Source: an uncultured Sphingomonas sp.
Lineage (GTDB): Bacteria > Pseudomonadota > Alphaproteobacteria > Sphingomonadales > Sphingomonadaceae
Assembly: GCF_913776855.1 (NCBI RefSeq)
Contig: NZ_CAJYQD010000004.1
Location: forward strand, 1-56,576
DNA: 56,576 nt
Direction of reading: 5' to 3'
The translations under genes and the position numbers were made by a program. Under the pieces are notes generated by a model. The model saw nothing but the letters and a program-made list of their open reading frames with translations. It made no database searches and had not been told where the DNA came from. Of the stretch, positions 46,789-54,873 are shown one piece after another (positions within the stretch are counted from its first letter, which is position 1; every line of letters begins with the position of its first letter).

Positions 46789-47109
46789 ATGCAGCGCGTG
46801 TTCGAAGCATTGGCGTCGGTGCCCCGGCGCAAGATCCTTGCCTATCTGGCCCATGCGGAATTGAGCGCTGGCGAGATCGCGGCGCGGTTCGACATGTCCA
46901 AACCGTCGATTTCACAGCACCTCTCGATCCTCGAATCGGCGGGGCTGGTCAGCAGCGAGAAGCGCGGGCAGTTCGTCTATTACCGGCTGGTGCCCGACAA
47001 TCTGACCAACACGCTGAACGGGTTCGTACTGGAAGTCTGCCCGGTGGGGCGGCCGCTCAAGCGCGAAAGTGCGGCGCGGCGCGATAGCGGGAACCCGGAC
47101 GCAGGCTGA
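46789..47109 (+). CDS. ArsR/SdpR-family winged-helix repressor
   Basis: The protein is 106 residues. The winged HTH is MQRVFEALASVPRRKILAYL, AGEIAARFDMSKPSISQHLS and the wing SSEKRGQFVYYRL, typical of SdpR/YvaN autorepressors; no metal-binding cysteine pattern of ArsR/SmtB is present except one Cys in LEVCPVG. The ATG at 46789 has only GTGGCGCC upstream, so a poor ribosome-binding site. It probably represses itself and the divergent desaturase through the palindrome at 46723. Confidence 0.85.
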   Translation: MQRVFEALASVPRRKILAYLAHAELSAGEIAARFDMSKPSISQHLSILESAGLVSSEKRGQFVYYRLVPDNLTNTLNGFVLEVCPVGRPLKRESAARRDSGNPDAG

Positions 47110-47148
47110 ACGCGTTCCTTCCGGCAATCAGGATGGAGAAGATCGCCG

Positions 47149-48099
47149 ATGGGAATGTTGCAGGACGGGGCATGGACCAACGATACCCCGGTTGCGCCGA
47201 CCGATGCGTCGGGCACGTTCCAGCGCGCGGCAAGCGGGTTTCGCGACTGGCTGACCCGTGACGGATCGCCCGGTCCCGACGGGCGGGCGGGGGTTCCGGC
47301 GGCGGCGGATCGCTATCACCTCTATGTCAGCCTGGCGTGTCCCTGGGCGCATCGTACGCTGGTGGTGCGCGCGCTGAAGGGGCTGGAGGCGATGCTGCCG
47401 GTGACGGTCGTGGGACCGCTGATGGGCGCGCAGGGGTGGAGCTTTGCGCCGGCGTTCGGCGGGACGGGCGATCCGGTCAACGGCGTCGATCACCTGCACC
47501 AGCTCTATGCGATGGCCAGTCCGGGGATGACCGGAAAGGTTACGGTGCCCGTCCTGTGGGACAAACAGGACCGGCGGATCGTGAACAACGAATCGTCGGA
47601 GATCATCCGGATGCTGAACACTGCGTTTGACGATCTGGGCGCCAGAGCGGGCGATTATTACCCGTCCGCGCTGCGAAGCGAGATCGATGCGGTCAACGCG
47701 CGGGTCTATGATACGGTGAACAACGGCGTGTACCGTGCCGGCTTCGCGACGACGCAGGGCGCCTATGACGAAGCGGTCGTCGCGCTGTTCACATCGCTCG
47801 ACTGGCTGGAGGATCGGCTGACCGGCGACTGGCTGGTCGGCGACCGGATGACCGAGGCGGATGTGCGGTTGTTCACGACATTGGTGCGGTTCGACCCGGT
47901 GTATCACGGGCATTTCAAGTGCAATGTCCGGCGGCTAGTCGACTATCCGCGGCTGCGCGCGTTGACCGAACGAATCGCCATGCTGCCCGGCGTCGCCGAC
48001 ACGATCGACCTCGACCAGATCAAGACGCACTATTATCGCAGCCACAAGGACATCAATCCGACCGGCATTGTGCCGGCCGGGCCGGCGGTGCCGTTCTGA
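47149..48099 (+). CDS. Glutathionyl-hydroquinone reductase (Xi-class GST, YqjG/ECM4)
   Basis: The protein is 316 residues. The catalytic Cys is C64 in VSLACPWAHRTLV, the Xi-class motif; VVGPLMGAQGWSFAP and the NNESSEIIRMLN thioredoxin-fold contacts are also present. The helical C-terminal half has WLVGDRMTEADVRLFTTLVR and RFDPVYHGHFKCN, conserved in this class. It reduces glutathionyl-hydroquinones, helping detoxify aromatic degradation by-products, in line with sphingomonad lifestyles. It starts 39 nt after the regulator stop. Confidence 0.92.
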   Translation: MGMLQDGAWTNDTPVAPTDASGTFQRAASGFRDWLTRDGSPGPDGRAGVPAAADRYHLYVSLACPWAHRTLVVRALKGLEAMLPVTVVGPLMGAQGWSFAPAFGGTGDPVNGVDHLHQLYAMASPGMTGKVTVPVLWDKQDRRIVNNESSEIIRMLNTAFDDLGARAGDYYPSALRSEIDAVNARVYDTVNNGVYRAGFATTQGAYDEAVVALFTSLDWLEDRLTGDWLVGDRMTEADVRLFTTLVRFDPVYHGHFKCNVRRLVDYPRLRALTERIAMLPGVADTIDLDQIKTHYYRSHKDINPTGIVPAGPAVPF

Positions 48100-48143
48100 A
48101 CGGTTCAGCCGGTGGCAAGCATGGGGCGACGACAGGAATGCGC

Positions 48144-48938
48144 ATGATCCGCTGGACACTGCCGCTGGGCCTCGCGCTCGCGACCGCCGCTGTCGCCCAG
48201 ACCGGCGCGCCCCCCGCCGCCCATGTGCCGGTCCCGGTCGAGGCGATCGGCGCGCGAATCGTCGCGCGCTATCCGCATGACCGAACCGCGTTTACGCAGG
48301 GGCTGGTGTGGCAGGACGGCAGCCTGTTCGAAAGCACCGGCCAGCCGGGCGTGTCCGACGTGCGGCGGGTGCGGTTGAGCGATGGCAAGGTGCTGGCGCG
48401 CACGAAGCTGCCGGGGTTGCAGTTCGGCGAAGGACTGGCGGTCGATGGCCCGCAACTGGTCAGCATCACGTGGCAGGACGGGATCGCGCATCGCTGGGAC
48501 CGCAAGACGTTGAAAGCAGTCGGTCGCGCGCGCTATGCGGGCGAGGGCTGGGGGCTGGCGAGCGACGGCACATCGCTGATTCTGTCGGACGGTACGCCGA
48601 CGCTGCGCTTCATGGACCCGAAGACGTTCCGGGAGCAGCGGCGGGTGACGATCACCGCCAACGGCCGGCCGGTGCATAACCTCAACGAGCTGGAGATGAT
48701 CGACGGCAAGCTGTGGGGCAATATCTGGCACCGCGACTATATCGTGCGGATCGACCCGGCGACCGGCGAGGTCGATGCGCTGGTCGACCTGGCGCCGCTG
48801 CGTGCCGAGCTGGGGCCGCTGCTCGACCCGGAGGCGGTGCTGAACGGGATTGCGTGGGATGCGGCGGGCAAGCGGCTGTTCGTGACGGGGAAATGGTGGC
48901 CGACGCTGTTCGAGATTGCGTTGGAGCCGGTGAAGTAG
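48144..48938 (+). CDS. Glutaminyl-peptide cyclotransferase (plant/bacterial beta-propeller type)
   Basis: A 264-residue protein with signal peptide (MIRWTLPLGLALATAAVAQ). The five-bladed propeller family is shown by YPHDRTAFTQGLVWQDGSLF, ESTGQPGVSDVRRV, GEGWGLASDGTSLILSDGT and LNGIAWDAAGKRLFVTGKWW. It converts N-terminal Gln to pyroglutamate in exported proteins. The start at 48144 is preferred over the ATG at 48138 because AGGA lies 6 nt upstream. Confidence 0.92.
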   Translation: MIRWTLPLGLALATAAVAQTGAPPAAHVPVPVEAIGARIVARYPHDRTAFTQGLVWQDGSLFESTGQPGVSDVRRVRLSDGKVLARTKLPGLQFGEGLAVDGPQLVSITWQDGIAHRWDRKTLKAVGRARYAGEGWGLASDGTSLILSDGTPTLRFMDPKTFREQRRVTITANGRPVHNLNELEMIDGKLWGNIWHRDYIVRIDPATGEVDALVDLAPLRAELGPLLDPEAVLNGIAWDAAGKRLFVTGKWWPTLFEIALEPVK

Positions 48939-48950
48939 TTCCGCTCTACC

Positions 48951-49032
48951 GTCACCCCAGCGCAGGCTGGGGTATCCGGCGGCTCCTGTCCCGTCCTATC
49001 ACCGGGAGACCCCAGCCTGCGCTGGGGTGACG
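48951..49032. repeat. Dispersed hairpin repeat, family B copy 3
   Basis: GTCACCCCAGCGCAGGCTGG and the near-exact complement CCAGCCTGCGCTGGGGTGAC make this copy a long perfect-arm palindrome with the inverted core GGCTCCTGTC. It lies between the convergent cyclotransferase and ligase genes. Confidence 0.82.
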
Positions 49033-49063
49033 TTATCGGCGGTCGAATCGGGACTGGGTGCCG

Positions 49064-50677
49064 CTAACTCACCCATTTCAGCAATGTCGCGACATGGTCT
49101 GCCTCTGCCGCCGGCTTGTCGGTGCGGATACGGCTGATGCGGGGGAAGCGCATCGCGACGCCCGATTTGTGGCGTTTCGACGCGTGGATCGAATCGAACG
49201 CGACCTCCAGCACCAGGGTCTTCTCCACCTCGCGCACCGGGCCGAAGCGGTTGACGGTATGCTGGCGCACGAAGCGGTCGAGGTCCTTCAGCTCGGCATC
49301 GGTGAAGCCCGAATAGGCCTTGCCCACCGGCAACAGTTCGCCGCCCTGCGCCGGGTCGGCGGTCCAGCAGCCGAAGGTATAGTCGGAATAGAAGGACGAG
49401 CGTTTGCCCGACCCGCGCTGGGCATACATCATCACGCAATCGGCAACGAGCGGATCGCGCTTCCATTTATACCACAGCCCGACCCGGCGCCCGGTGACAT
49501 AGGGCGAGTCGCGGCGTTTCAGCATGACCCCCTCGATCGCCGAATCGCGCGCGCGACTGCGAATATCGGCGAGGTCGGCGAAGGTCACGGCATCGATCAG
49601 GCGGGAAAGGTCGAACGTGGCTGCATCGAGCCGGGGAACGAACGCTTCCAGCCGGGCACGGCGTTCGTGCCACGGGCGCTCGCGCAGGTCCTCAGGCCCG
49701 TCGAACAGGATGTCGTAGAGGCGGACGAAGGCGGGATAGTCGGCCAGCATCGCCTTCGATACGATCTTGCGCCCCAGTCGCTGTTGCAGCGCGTTGAAGC
49801 TGGCGGCGCCGGTGTCGTCGGCATGGAGCGCGTCGCCCTGCCCCTGGCCCCGCACCAGCAATTCGCCATCGAGGACGCCGGGGGTGCGAAAGGCGGCGGC
49901 GACTTCGGGAAAGGCGGCGGTGATGTCGTCGCCCGCGCGGCTGTAGAGCCGGGTTTCGCCGCCGACATGGACCAGCTGCACCCGGATGCCGTCCCATTTC
50001 CATTCGGCGGCATAGTCGGCGAGGTCGACCACGCCGTCGTCGAGCGGATGGGCGAGCATGAACGGGCGGAACACCGGCAGGTCGGCGGCGTGCGGCTGTT
50101 CGGCGCGCCCCTCCGCCCAATCGAACAGTTCGGCATAGGGCGGGGCAAGGCCGTGCCACACCTCCTCCACCGCATCGACGTCGAGGCCGAACGCCTGCGC
50201 CAGCGCGGTCTTGGCCAGGCGGGCGGACACGCCGACGCGCAGGCCCCCGGTCGCGAGCTTCAACAGAGCGAAGCGTTCGTCCGATTCGAGCCGGTCGAGC
50301 ATGTCGGCGAGCGCGCGGGGCGCATCGGAGCGCGACAGGCCGGCGAGGCGGGTGACGACGGTGTCGAGCGTGAGCGGATCGCTGTCGGCAACGCTGCCCG
50401 GCGGCGGTTCGGGCCACAGCAGCGCGACGGTTTCCGCCGTATCGCCGACGAAATCACGGCTCATCGCAAACAGCACCGAATCGGTGCGTTCGGTGATGAG
50501 CGCGCGGATGGTGGCGGACTTGACCGCCGGAATGTCGAGATCGCCGGTAAGGGCGGCGATCGCCCAACCTCGGTCAGGGTCGGGCGTGTCGCGCAGATAG
50601 GCGCCGATCAGTGCCAGCTTGGCGTTGCGCGACCGGGTGTAGATCAACCGGTCGAGCAGATCGGCAAAGGCGCGCAT
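49064..50677 (-). CDS. ATP-dependent DNA ligase (cisplatin damage response type)
   Basis: The protein is 537 residues. The adenylation lysine is K227 in AEWKWDGIRVQLV (KxDG); other nucleotidyltransferase motifs are LDGELLVRG, FDGPEDLRERP, AIEGVMLKRRDSPY and the C-terminal OB domain WYKWKRDPLVADCVMMYA. The N-terminal helical DNA-binding domain of bacterial ligase-B-type enzymes is present. In many proteobacteria it sits with an exonuclease and a DEXH helicase; these partners are not adjacent here. The gene is monocistronic or paired with DUF1328. Confidence 0.92.
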   Translation of the reverse strand: MRAFADLLDRLIYTRSRNAKLALIGAYLRDTPDPDRGWAIAALTGDLDIPAVKSATIRALITERTDSVLFAMSRDFVGDTAETVALLWPEPPPGSVADSDPLTLDTVVTRLAGLSRSDAPRALADMLDRLESDERFALLKLATGGLRVGVSARLAKTALAQAFGLDVDAVEEVWHGLAPPYAELFDWAEGRAEQPHAADLPVFRPFMLAHPLDDGVVDLADYAAEWKWDGIRVQLVHVGGETRLYSRAGDDITAAFPEVAAAFRTPGVLDGELLVRGQGQGDALHADDTGAASFNALQQRLGRKIVSKAMLADYPAFVRLYDILFDGPEDLRERPWHERRARLEAFVPRLDAATFDLSRLIDAVTFADLADIRSRARDSAIEGVMLKRRDSPYVTGRRVGLWYKWKRDPLVADCVMMYAQRGSGKRSSFYSDYTFGCWTADPAQGGELLPVGKAYSGFTDAELKDLDRFVRQHTVNRFGPVREVEKTLVLEVAFDSIHASKRHKSGVAMRFPRISRIRTDKPAAEADHVATLLKWVS

Positions 50678-50687
50678 CGCTGGGAGC

Positions 50688-50873
50688 TTAGTCGATGGCG
50701 TTCTTCACGCCCTTGCCGGCGAGCAGGCCGAGGACCAGCAGGACGGCAAAGATCGCGATGGCGACGAAGAACAGGATTTTCGCGATGCCGACAAACGCGC
50801 CGCCAATGCCGCCAAAGCCCAGCGCGCCCAGCACCAGACCCAGTACCAGAAAGATGACGGCCCATTTCAACAT
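50688..50873 (-). CDS. DUF1328 small membrane protein
   Basis: A 61-residue protein from the ATG at 50873, [20 protein letters not shown] followed by [20 protein letters not shown] and a third hydrophobic stretch. This is the canonical DUF1328 size and pattern; members are stress-associated small membrane proteins of unknown role. It is 11 nt from the ligase start and may be co-transcribed. Confidence 0.85.
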   Translation of the reverse strand: MLKWAVIFLVLGLVLGALGFGGIGGAFVGIAKILFFVAIAIFAVLLVLGLLAGKGVKNAID

Positions 50874-50956
50874 TGCGGTGTTCCCGTTCCGATGGGGCAG
50901 GATCGCCCCGTTGCCCCAGTAGCGCGTGGGGGACGGTCGGGGTTCCCGTCGCACCG

Positions 50957-50993
50957 AAAAGCCCGCCGATGCGCATGGCACCGGCGGGCTTTC
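50957..50993 (-). terminator. Rho-independent terminator of dps
   Basis: AAAGCCCGCCG/CGGCGGGCTTT around a 13-nt loop; on the minus strand it is followed by T residues (TTTTCGG). It lies just downstream of the dps stop. Confidence 0.87.
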
Positions 50994-51013
50994 ATTACGC
51001 CGAGCGGAAGTGA

Positions 51014-51505
51014 TCAGCCCTTGCGCGCGGTTTCGAACAGGAACCAGGCGCGTTCCTCGGCTTCGTCGATCCAGTCGTCGGCAAGGCTGCTGGTGGCGGT
51101 GTCGCCCGCTTCCTCGGCAGCTTCGCGGGCTTCGCGCAGGCGTTCGACCAGCTTGAGATTATCGTCGCGCAACTCGGCGAGCATGTCGTCGGGCTTCACG
51201 AAGTCCTTGTCATTGTCCTTGATCGCGGTGCGCCGCGCAATGTCGCCGATCGAGCGCAGCGAGGTATTGCCGGTCTTGCGCACGCGTTCGGCGATCACGT
51301 CGGTTACCGCCAGGATCTGCGCCGCCTGATCGTCGAGCATCAGGTGATAGTCGCGGAAATGCGGGCCGGAGACGTGCCAGTGGAAGTTCTTCGTCTTCAG
51401 ATACAGGGTGAAGCAGTCGGCGAGCGCGGCGTTCAGGCCGTCGGCGACGCTGGCGACCTTGTTGTTCGGCAGGTCGGTAGGGGTGTCGAGCGCGGGGTTG
51501 GTCAC
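51014..51505 (-). CDS. dps: Dps ferritin-like stress protein
   Basis: A 163-residue four-helix-bundle protein that forms dodecamers, oxidises and stores iron, and protects DNA. The intersubunit ferroxidase ligands are in [20 protein letters not shown] and LDDQAAQ. The N-terminal 20 residues are polar and less basic than E. coli Dps, so DNA binding is uncertain. The start is a GTG at 51505 with GGAG about 9 nt upstream. Monocistronic. Confidence 0.94.
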   Translation of the reverse strand: MTNPALDTPTDLPNNKVASVADGLNAALADCFTLYLKTKNFHWHVSGPHFRDYHLMLDDQAAQILAVTDVIAERVRKTGNTSLRSIGDIARRTAIKDNDKDFVKPDDMLAELRDDNLKLVERLREAREAAEEAGDTATSSLADDWIDEAEERAWFLFETARKG

Positions 51506-51612
51506 GGGAAAATCTCCGGCTGGATATGATTCGGTTCAGCAACGATCGCGCTGCCGAATCTTTCCCATCCGATCTGTCCGAAATTTCTGGATAGGTTGAT
51601 CGACCGGCTGGA

Positions 51613-52173
51613 TCACAGCAGCCGCAGCGCGCCGAGGCCGACGACCGCGCCGCCGAGCAGCAACAGTCCCGCCGTCACCGGACGGAGCAGGCGGAACGGC
51701 AGCGATTGCCAGCCGCGCTCGCCCAGCGTCGCGGCGGCGGCGGACAGGGCGATCATGGCCAGGGTCGCGCCGATGGTGCCGGCCACCGGATCGGGCGTGC
51801 GCGCGACCAGCGCGAAGACGAGGAACTGCCCGCGATCGCCAAGCGCGAGGATGCCGAGGCCGAGGAACCCGGTCAGCCAGCCGGGCAGCCGCCAATGGTC
51901 CAGCCGGTCCTTGATCCGCGCGGCGAACAGCGCCGAGCCGCCGGCCGACAGCAGCGCGAGCGCGAGCAGCAGGCTGCGCGCATTGGGCGTGAGATAGGGC
52001 GCCACCAGCGTGCCACCGGTCGCGGCCAAGGCAAATCCGGTCGCCTGCCCGACGATGCCGCCAAGGGTCGCGGAAGATCCGTGCCGGTCGGCGAGGATCG
52101 CGCTCAACAGCGCAGGGCGATCGCCGACCCCCGCCAGCAGGACCGCGACGAGCGCGGGGAGTAGCGGGTCCAT
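51613..52173 (-). CDS. TMEM165/GDT1-like membrane protein with altered motif
   Basis: A 186-residue protein with about six TM helices in two pseudo-repeats. The GDT1 family is normally marked by E-x-G-D-[KR]-[ST] in helices 1 and 4. Here the corresponding sites read GVGDRPALLS and ILALGDRGQFLV, so the family glutamates are replaced while GDR is kept. Overall length, helix spacing and the LLALALLSAGGSALFAA connection fit. If real it may have lost or altered Mn/Ca/H exchange. The ATG at 52173 is used; the upstream ORF extension is antisense-like. Confidence 0.7.
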   Translation of the reverse strand: MDPLLPALVAVLLAGVGDRPALLSAILADRHGSSATLGGIVGQATGFALAATGGTLVAPYLTPNARSLLLALALLSAGGSALFAARIKDRLDHWRLPGWLTGFLGLGILALGDRGQFLVFALVARTPDPVAGTIGATLAMIALSAAAATLGERGWQSLPFRLLRPVTAGLLLLGGAVVGLGALRLL

Positions 52174-52187
52174 CGCGTCAGGCGGGC

Positions 52188-52472
52188 TCAGCCGGCGAGG
52201 CGGACCGAGCAGGCGGCGGCATAGGCCTGTGCCGTGGCGACATCGCTCCGCCCGCACCGCACCGCATCGCGCGCCAGCGCGGTCCATTCTTGGAGCGAGG
52301 TACGCTCACCCCGCGCGATGGCGGCATCGACCAGCGCCAGGACCGACAGCGCGGGCAGGCTGGATTCGGCGGTGGCGATGGCGCGAATCGCCTCGATCTC
52401 GGCAAAGGGCTGGGCCATGCCGCCCTTCGTCATCGCCCGCTCCGCATCGATATGCACCGACTCGATCCGCAT
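52188..52472 (-). CDS. Hypothetical Ala-rich helical protein
   Basis: A 94-residue protein from the ATG at 52472, preceded by GGAGAGG 6 nt upstream, which decides the start. Sequence MRIESVHIDAERAMTKGGMA followed by long amphipathic helices rich in Ala and Glu. Not recognised. It is separated by 14 nt from the GDT1-like gene and lies upstream of it on the same strand, suggesting a two-gene unit. Confidence 0.65.
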   Translation of the reverse strand: MRIESVHIDAERAMTKGGMAQPFAEIEAIRAIATAESSLPALSVLALVDAAIARGERTSLQEWTALARDAVRCGRSDVATAQAYAAACSVRLAG

Positions 52473-52654
52473 TGCCGCCTCTCCAACCGTTTGATTCGCA
52501 ACCTGCACCGCAGAGGTTACGGTCCGGTGAAGGCGTCCGGCCTTGACTCAGGGGCCGGATTGCCCCATGCGCCCCCAACTTGCAGCAGCCCGCGTCGTGG
52601 CGGGTCGCTTTCCATTGTCATTTGCGGGCGTCATGCCCAAGGGAATTTTGGGTC

Positions 52655-52822
52655 ATGGCAAAGCCGACCACCGTCAAGATCAAGCTCGTCAGCTCGGCCG
52701 ATACCGGCTTCTTCTATGTCACCAAGAAGAACCCGCGCAACCAGACCGAGAAGCTGACCTTCCGTAAGTATGACCCGGTCGTGCGCAAGCATGTCGAGTT
52801 CAAGGAAGCGAAGATCAAGTAA
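52655..52822 (+). CDS. rpmG: 50S ribosomal protein L33
   Basis: A 55-residue basic protein, [20 protein letters not shown] then [20 protein letters not shown] and ending EFKEAKIK. This is the cysteine-less form of L33 (no CxxC zinc knuckle), usual in alphaproteobacteria. The ATG at 52655 is chosen from the family N-terminus. Two terminator-like hairpins follow. Confidence 0.96.
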   Translation: MAKPTTVKIKLVSSADTGFFYVTKKNPRNQTEKLTFRKYDPVVRKHVEFKEAKIK

Positions 52823-52826
52823 GCGC

Positions 52827-52902
52827 TTGCCGGCCCGATTACGGGCCGGTCGTTTACCGCGAAAACCCGCCGGGGGCCGACAAGGCGCCCGGCGGGTTTT
52901 CG
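52827..52902 (+). terminator. Tandem terminator hairpins after rpmG
   Basis: First a CCGGCCCG-ATTA-CGGGCCGG stem at 52830-52849. Then the 13-bp stem AAAACCCGCCGGG/CCCGGCGGGTTTT at 52862-52900 with a T-run on the right. Confidence 0.85.
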
Positions 52903-52935
52903 CGTTTGGGGGCACGGCGCGCTGTTGCCGCCATT

Positions 52936-53032
52936 GTCATTCCCTTGAAAGCGGGAATCCATAGCCGCTATCGTTTCGGCAGGAGCATCGGCGCCAGCGG
53001 ATATGGACTTCCGCCTTCGCGAAAGTGACGAG
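52936..53032. repeat. Dispersed hairpin repeat, family C copy 2
   Basis: GTCATTCCCTTGAAAGCGGG at the left and CCGCCTTCGCGAAAGTGACG at the right are diverged complements of the family C ends (compare 12319-12417). It lies between rpmG and the following minus-strand gene. Confidence 0.7.
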
Positions 53033-53065
53033 AAGGGTGGGTCGCACCCAAAGCCACGATGTCGC

Positions 53066-53368
53066 CTACCCCCGCGAATCCCGCCCCGGATCGCGATCGG
53101 CATTGAACGCATCGACGGCGGCGTCATGGCCCGATCCGTTGCTCAGGAACACCAGCGCCATCAGCGCGCCGCCCAGCATCACCGATCCGCCGACTCCGCC
53201 GATGGTCGCGGCGGCGACGATCCAGTTCATCGACCCGACCCACCACCAGATACCCCCCAGCGCGACCAGCGCGGCCACGGTCGACACGCCGGCCATGATC
53301 TTCAGCAGCCAGCGAAACCGGCCCCACGCGAAGGCGGCATAGTCGGGATCGTCCAGATCGTTCGCCAT
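53066..53368 (-). CDS. Hypothetical two-TM membrane protein
   Basis: A 100-residue protein. Two hydrophobic helices, about residues 22-45 (LLKIMAGVSTVAALVALGGI) and 50-74 (VAAATIGGVGGSVMLGGALM), are flanked by an acidic N-terminus (MANDLDDPDYAAFAWGR) and a polar C-terminal tail. Not recognised. The initial DDPDYAAFAWGRFR segment recurs in small sphingomonad membrane proteins. It is divergent from the CBS gene. Confidence 0.65.
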   Translation of the reverse strand: MANDLDDPDYAAFAWGRFRWLLKIMAGVSTVAALVALGGIWWWVGSMNWIVAAATIGGVGGSVMLGGALMALVFLSNGSGHDAAVDAFNADRDPGRDSRG

Positions 53369-53457
53369 GGCTTTTCAATGGGGCCGAAGCGTGGAATTCT
53401 CAAGGTCGTGGACGCGATGCGGGAGCGAACCGCCGCGCCGGGAAAAGGGAGAGGGCG

Positions 53458-53880
53458 ATGACGATCGCAGCGATTTCGGGCGGACGCGATGTGGTGTCGG
53501 TGGGCGCCGACATGCCGGTGCGGGACGTGGTGGCACTGCTGACGCAGCACCGGATCGGTGCGGTACCGGTGCTGGTCGCGGGCAAGGTCGCCGGCATCTT
53601 TTCCGAACGCGACGTGGTCCATGCCCTGGTCGAGGTCGGCGCGGACGCGCTGGATATGGCGGTCGGTGAGCGGATGAGCAGCCCGGTGGTCACCGTGCCG
53701 CCAACGGCGTCGATCCTGGGCGCGCTGTCGCTGATGACGCAGCGGCGCATTCGCCACCTGCCGGTCGTGGAGGGCGACACGCTGGTCGGGTTCGTGTCGA
53801 TCGGCGATCTGGTCAAGCACCGCATCGACGGGATCGAGGCGGAGGCGAATGCGATGCGCGCCTATATCCGGCAGGCATGA
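53458..53880 (+). CDS. CBS-domain protein
   Basis: A 140-residue protein made of two CBS motifs forming one Bateman module: VRDVVALLTQHRIGAVPVLV with GIFSERDVVHAL, then LGALSLMTQRRIRHLPVVEG with GFVSIGDLVKHRI. Such stand-alone modules bind adenosine nucleotides and regulate partners that are not evident here. The AGGGAGAGGGCG before the start is a good ribosome-binding site. Confidence 0.9.
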   Translation: MTIAAISGGRDVVSVGADMPVRDVVALLTQHRIGAVPVLVAGKVAGIFSERDVVHALVEVGADALDMAVGERMSSPVVTVPPTASILGALSLMTQRRIRHLPVVEGDTLVGFVSIGDLVKHRIDGIEAEANAMRAYIRQA

Positions 53881-53925
53881 GCGGGCGTTGACCGGCGGTT
53901 AAGGCGGCCACGATAAAGCGGCATC

Positions 53926-54873
53926 ATGGCTACACCGTCGATCGCCGAACATCTCAACTGGCACGTCAAGCAGCGGCTGCATCGCCGGCTGGCGCGGCGC
54001 GTGCTGGACACCCCGCCGATCCCGCGCAGCGATGACGGGGTCATCCTGTTCTCGATGATCGGGTCGGCAGTGCTGCTGCCCTATCTGGTCACGGTGAAAT
54101 CCCTCCGGCAACAGCTGGGGCGCGGACGGGCGGTGATCCTCGACGACGGCACGCTGACCGCCGACGACCGCGCGGTGCTGGCGCATCACCTGAACGATCC
54201 GACCATATTGCATATCGATGATGTCGATACCGGGCCGTGTCCGCGCGGTGGAACATGGGAGCGGTTGCTGACCATCCTCGACCTGCGCGCGGATTCCTAC
54301 GTGATCCAGGCCGATTCGGACACGGTGACGCTGGGCGACCTGCACGAGGTGCGCGCGGCGATCGATGCCGGCCGCGACTTCACGCTGCGCGGTGAGGCGG
54401 GGGCCGAACTGCGCAGCGTCGCCGACATGGCGTGCGACGCGGCCGATATCGATCCCCGCAGCCCCGCCCTGCATGTGCAGGACGCGGCGGAGGCGGCGAT
54501 CGGGTCGGTCGCGCTGCCGGGCCATGGATCGCTGCGCTATGTGCGGGGCTGTGCGGGCTTTGCCGGCTTCGCGCCGGGCGGCCATGGGCGGGCACTGGCC
54601 GAGGCATTGTCGCTGGCGATGGACGCGGCGATCGGGCGGGACAGCTGGTCGCGCTGGGGCAGCGAGCAGGTGACGTCGAACTTCGTCGTCGCCAACGGCC
54701 ATGATCCGCTGCTGCTGCCCTATGACCGCTACTGGAATTTCTGGAACGCAGCGTTGTTCGGACGGGCGCGGTTTCCGGGCGACCCGGCATTCGTCCACTT
54801 CATCGGCACCTATCGCTTCCATGGCGACGCCTATCTGGCGGCGACCCGCGGCGCGATCGACCGGCTGGGCTAG
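53926..54873 (+). CDS. Putative GT-A-type glycosyltransferase-like protein
   Basis: A 315-residue protein I can only place tentatively. VILFSMIGSAVLLPYLVTVK followed by RAVILDDGTLTADDRAVLAH and the DSD in VIQADSDTVTLG resembles the nucleotide-sugar-binding region and DxD metal motif of GT-A glycosyltransferases. Later segments have NFVVANGHDPLLLPYDRYWN and a final HFIGTYRFHGDAYL, the H of which could be an end-of-site ligand. The gene overlaps convergently by 4 nt with a polysaccharide flippase, consistent with a surface glycan locus. The precise role is unknown. Confidence 0.6.
   Translation: MATPSIAEHLNWHVKQRLHRRLARRVLDTPPIPRSDDGVILFSMIGSAVLLPYLVTVKSLRQQLGRGRAVILDDGTLTADDRAVLAHHLNDPTILHIDDVDTGPCPRGGTWERLLTILDLRADSYVIQADSDTVTLGDLHEVRAAIDAGRDFTLRGEAGAELRSVADMACDAADIDPRSPALHVQDAAEAAIGSVALPGHGSLRYVRGCAGFAGFAPGGHGRALAEALSLAMDAAIGRDSWSRWGSEQVTSNFVVANGHDPLLLPYDRYWNFWNAALFGRARFPGDPAFVHFIGTYRFHGDAYLAATRGAIDRLG

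Noticed and set aside
49058..50857. Long antisense frame over the DNA ligase
   Set aside because: Same composition effect; the ligase has all catalytic motifs on the minus strand and the antisense has none.
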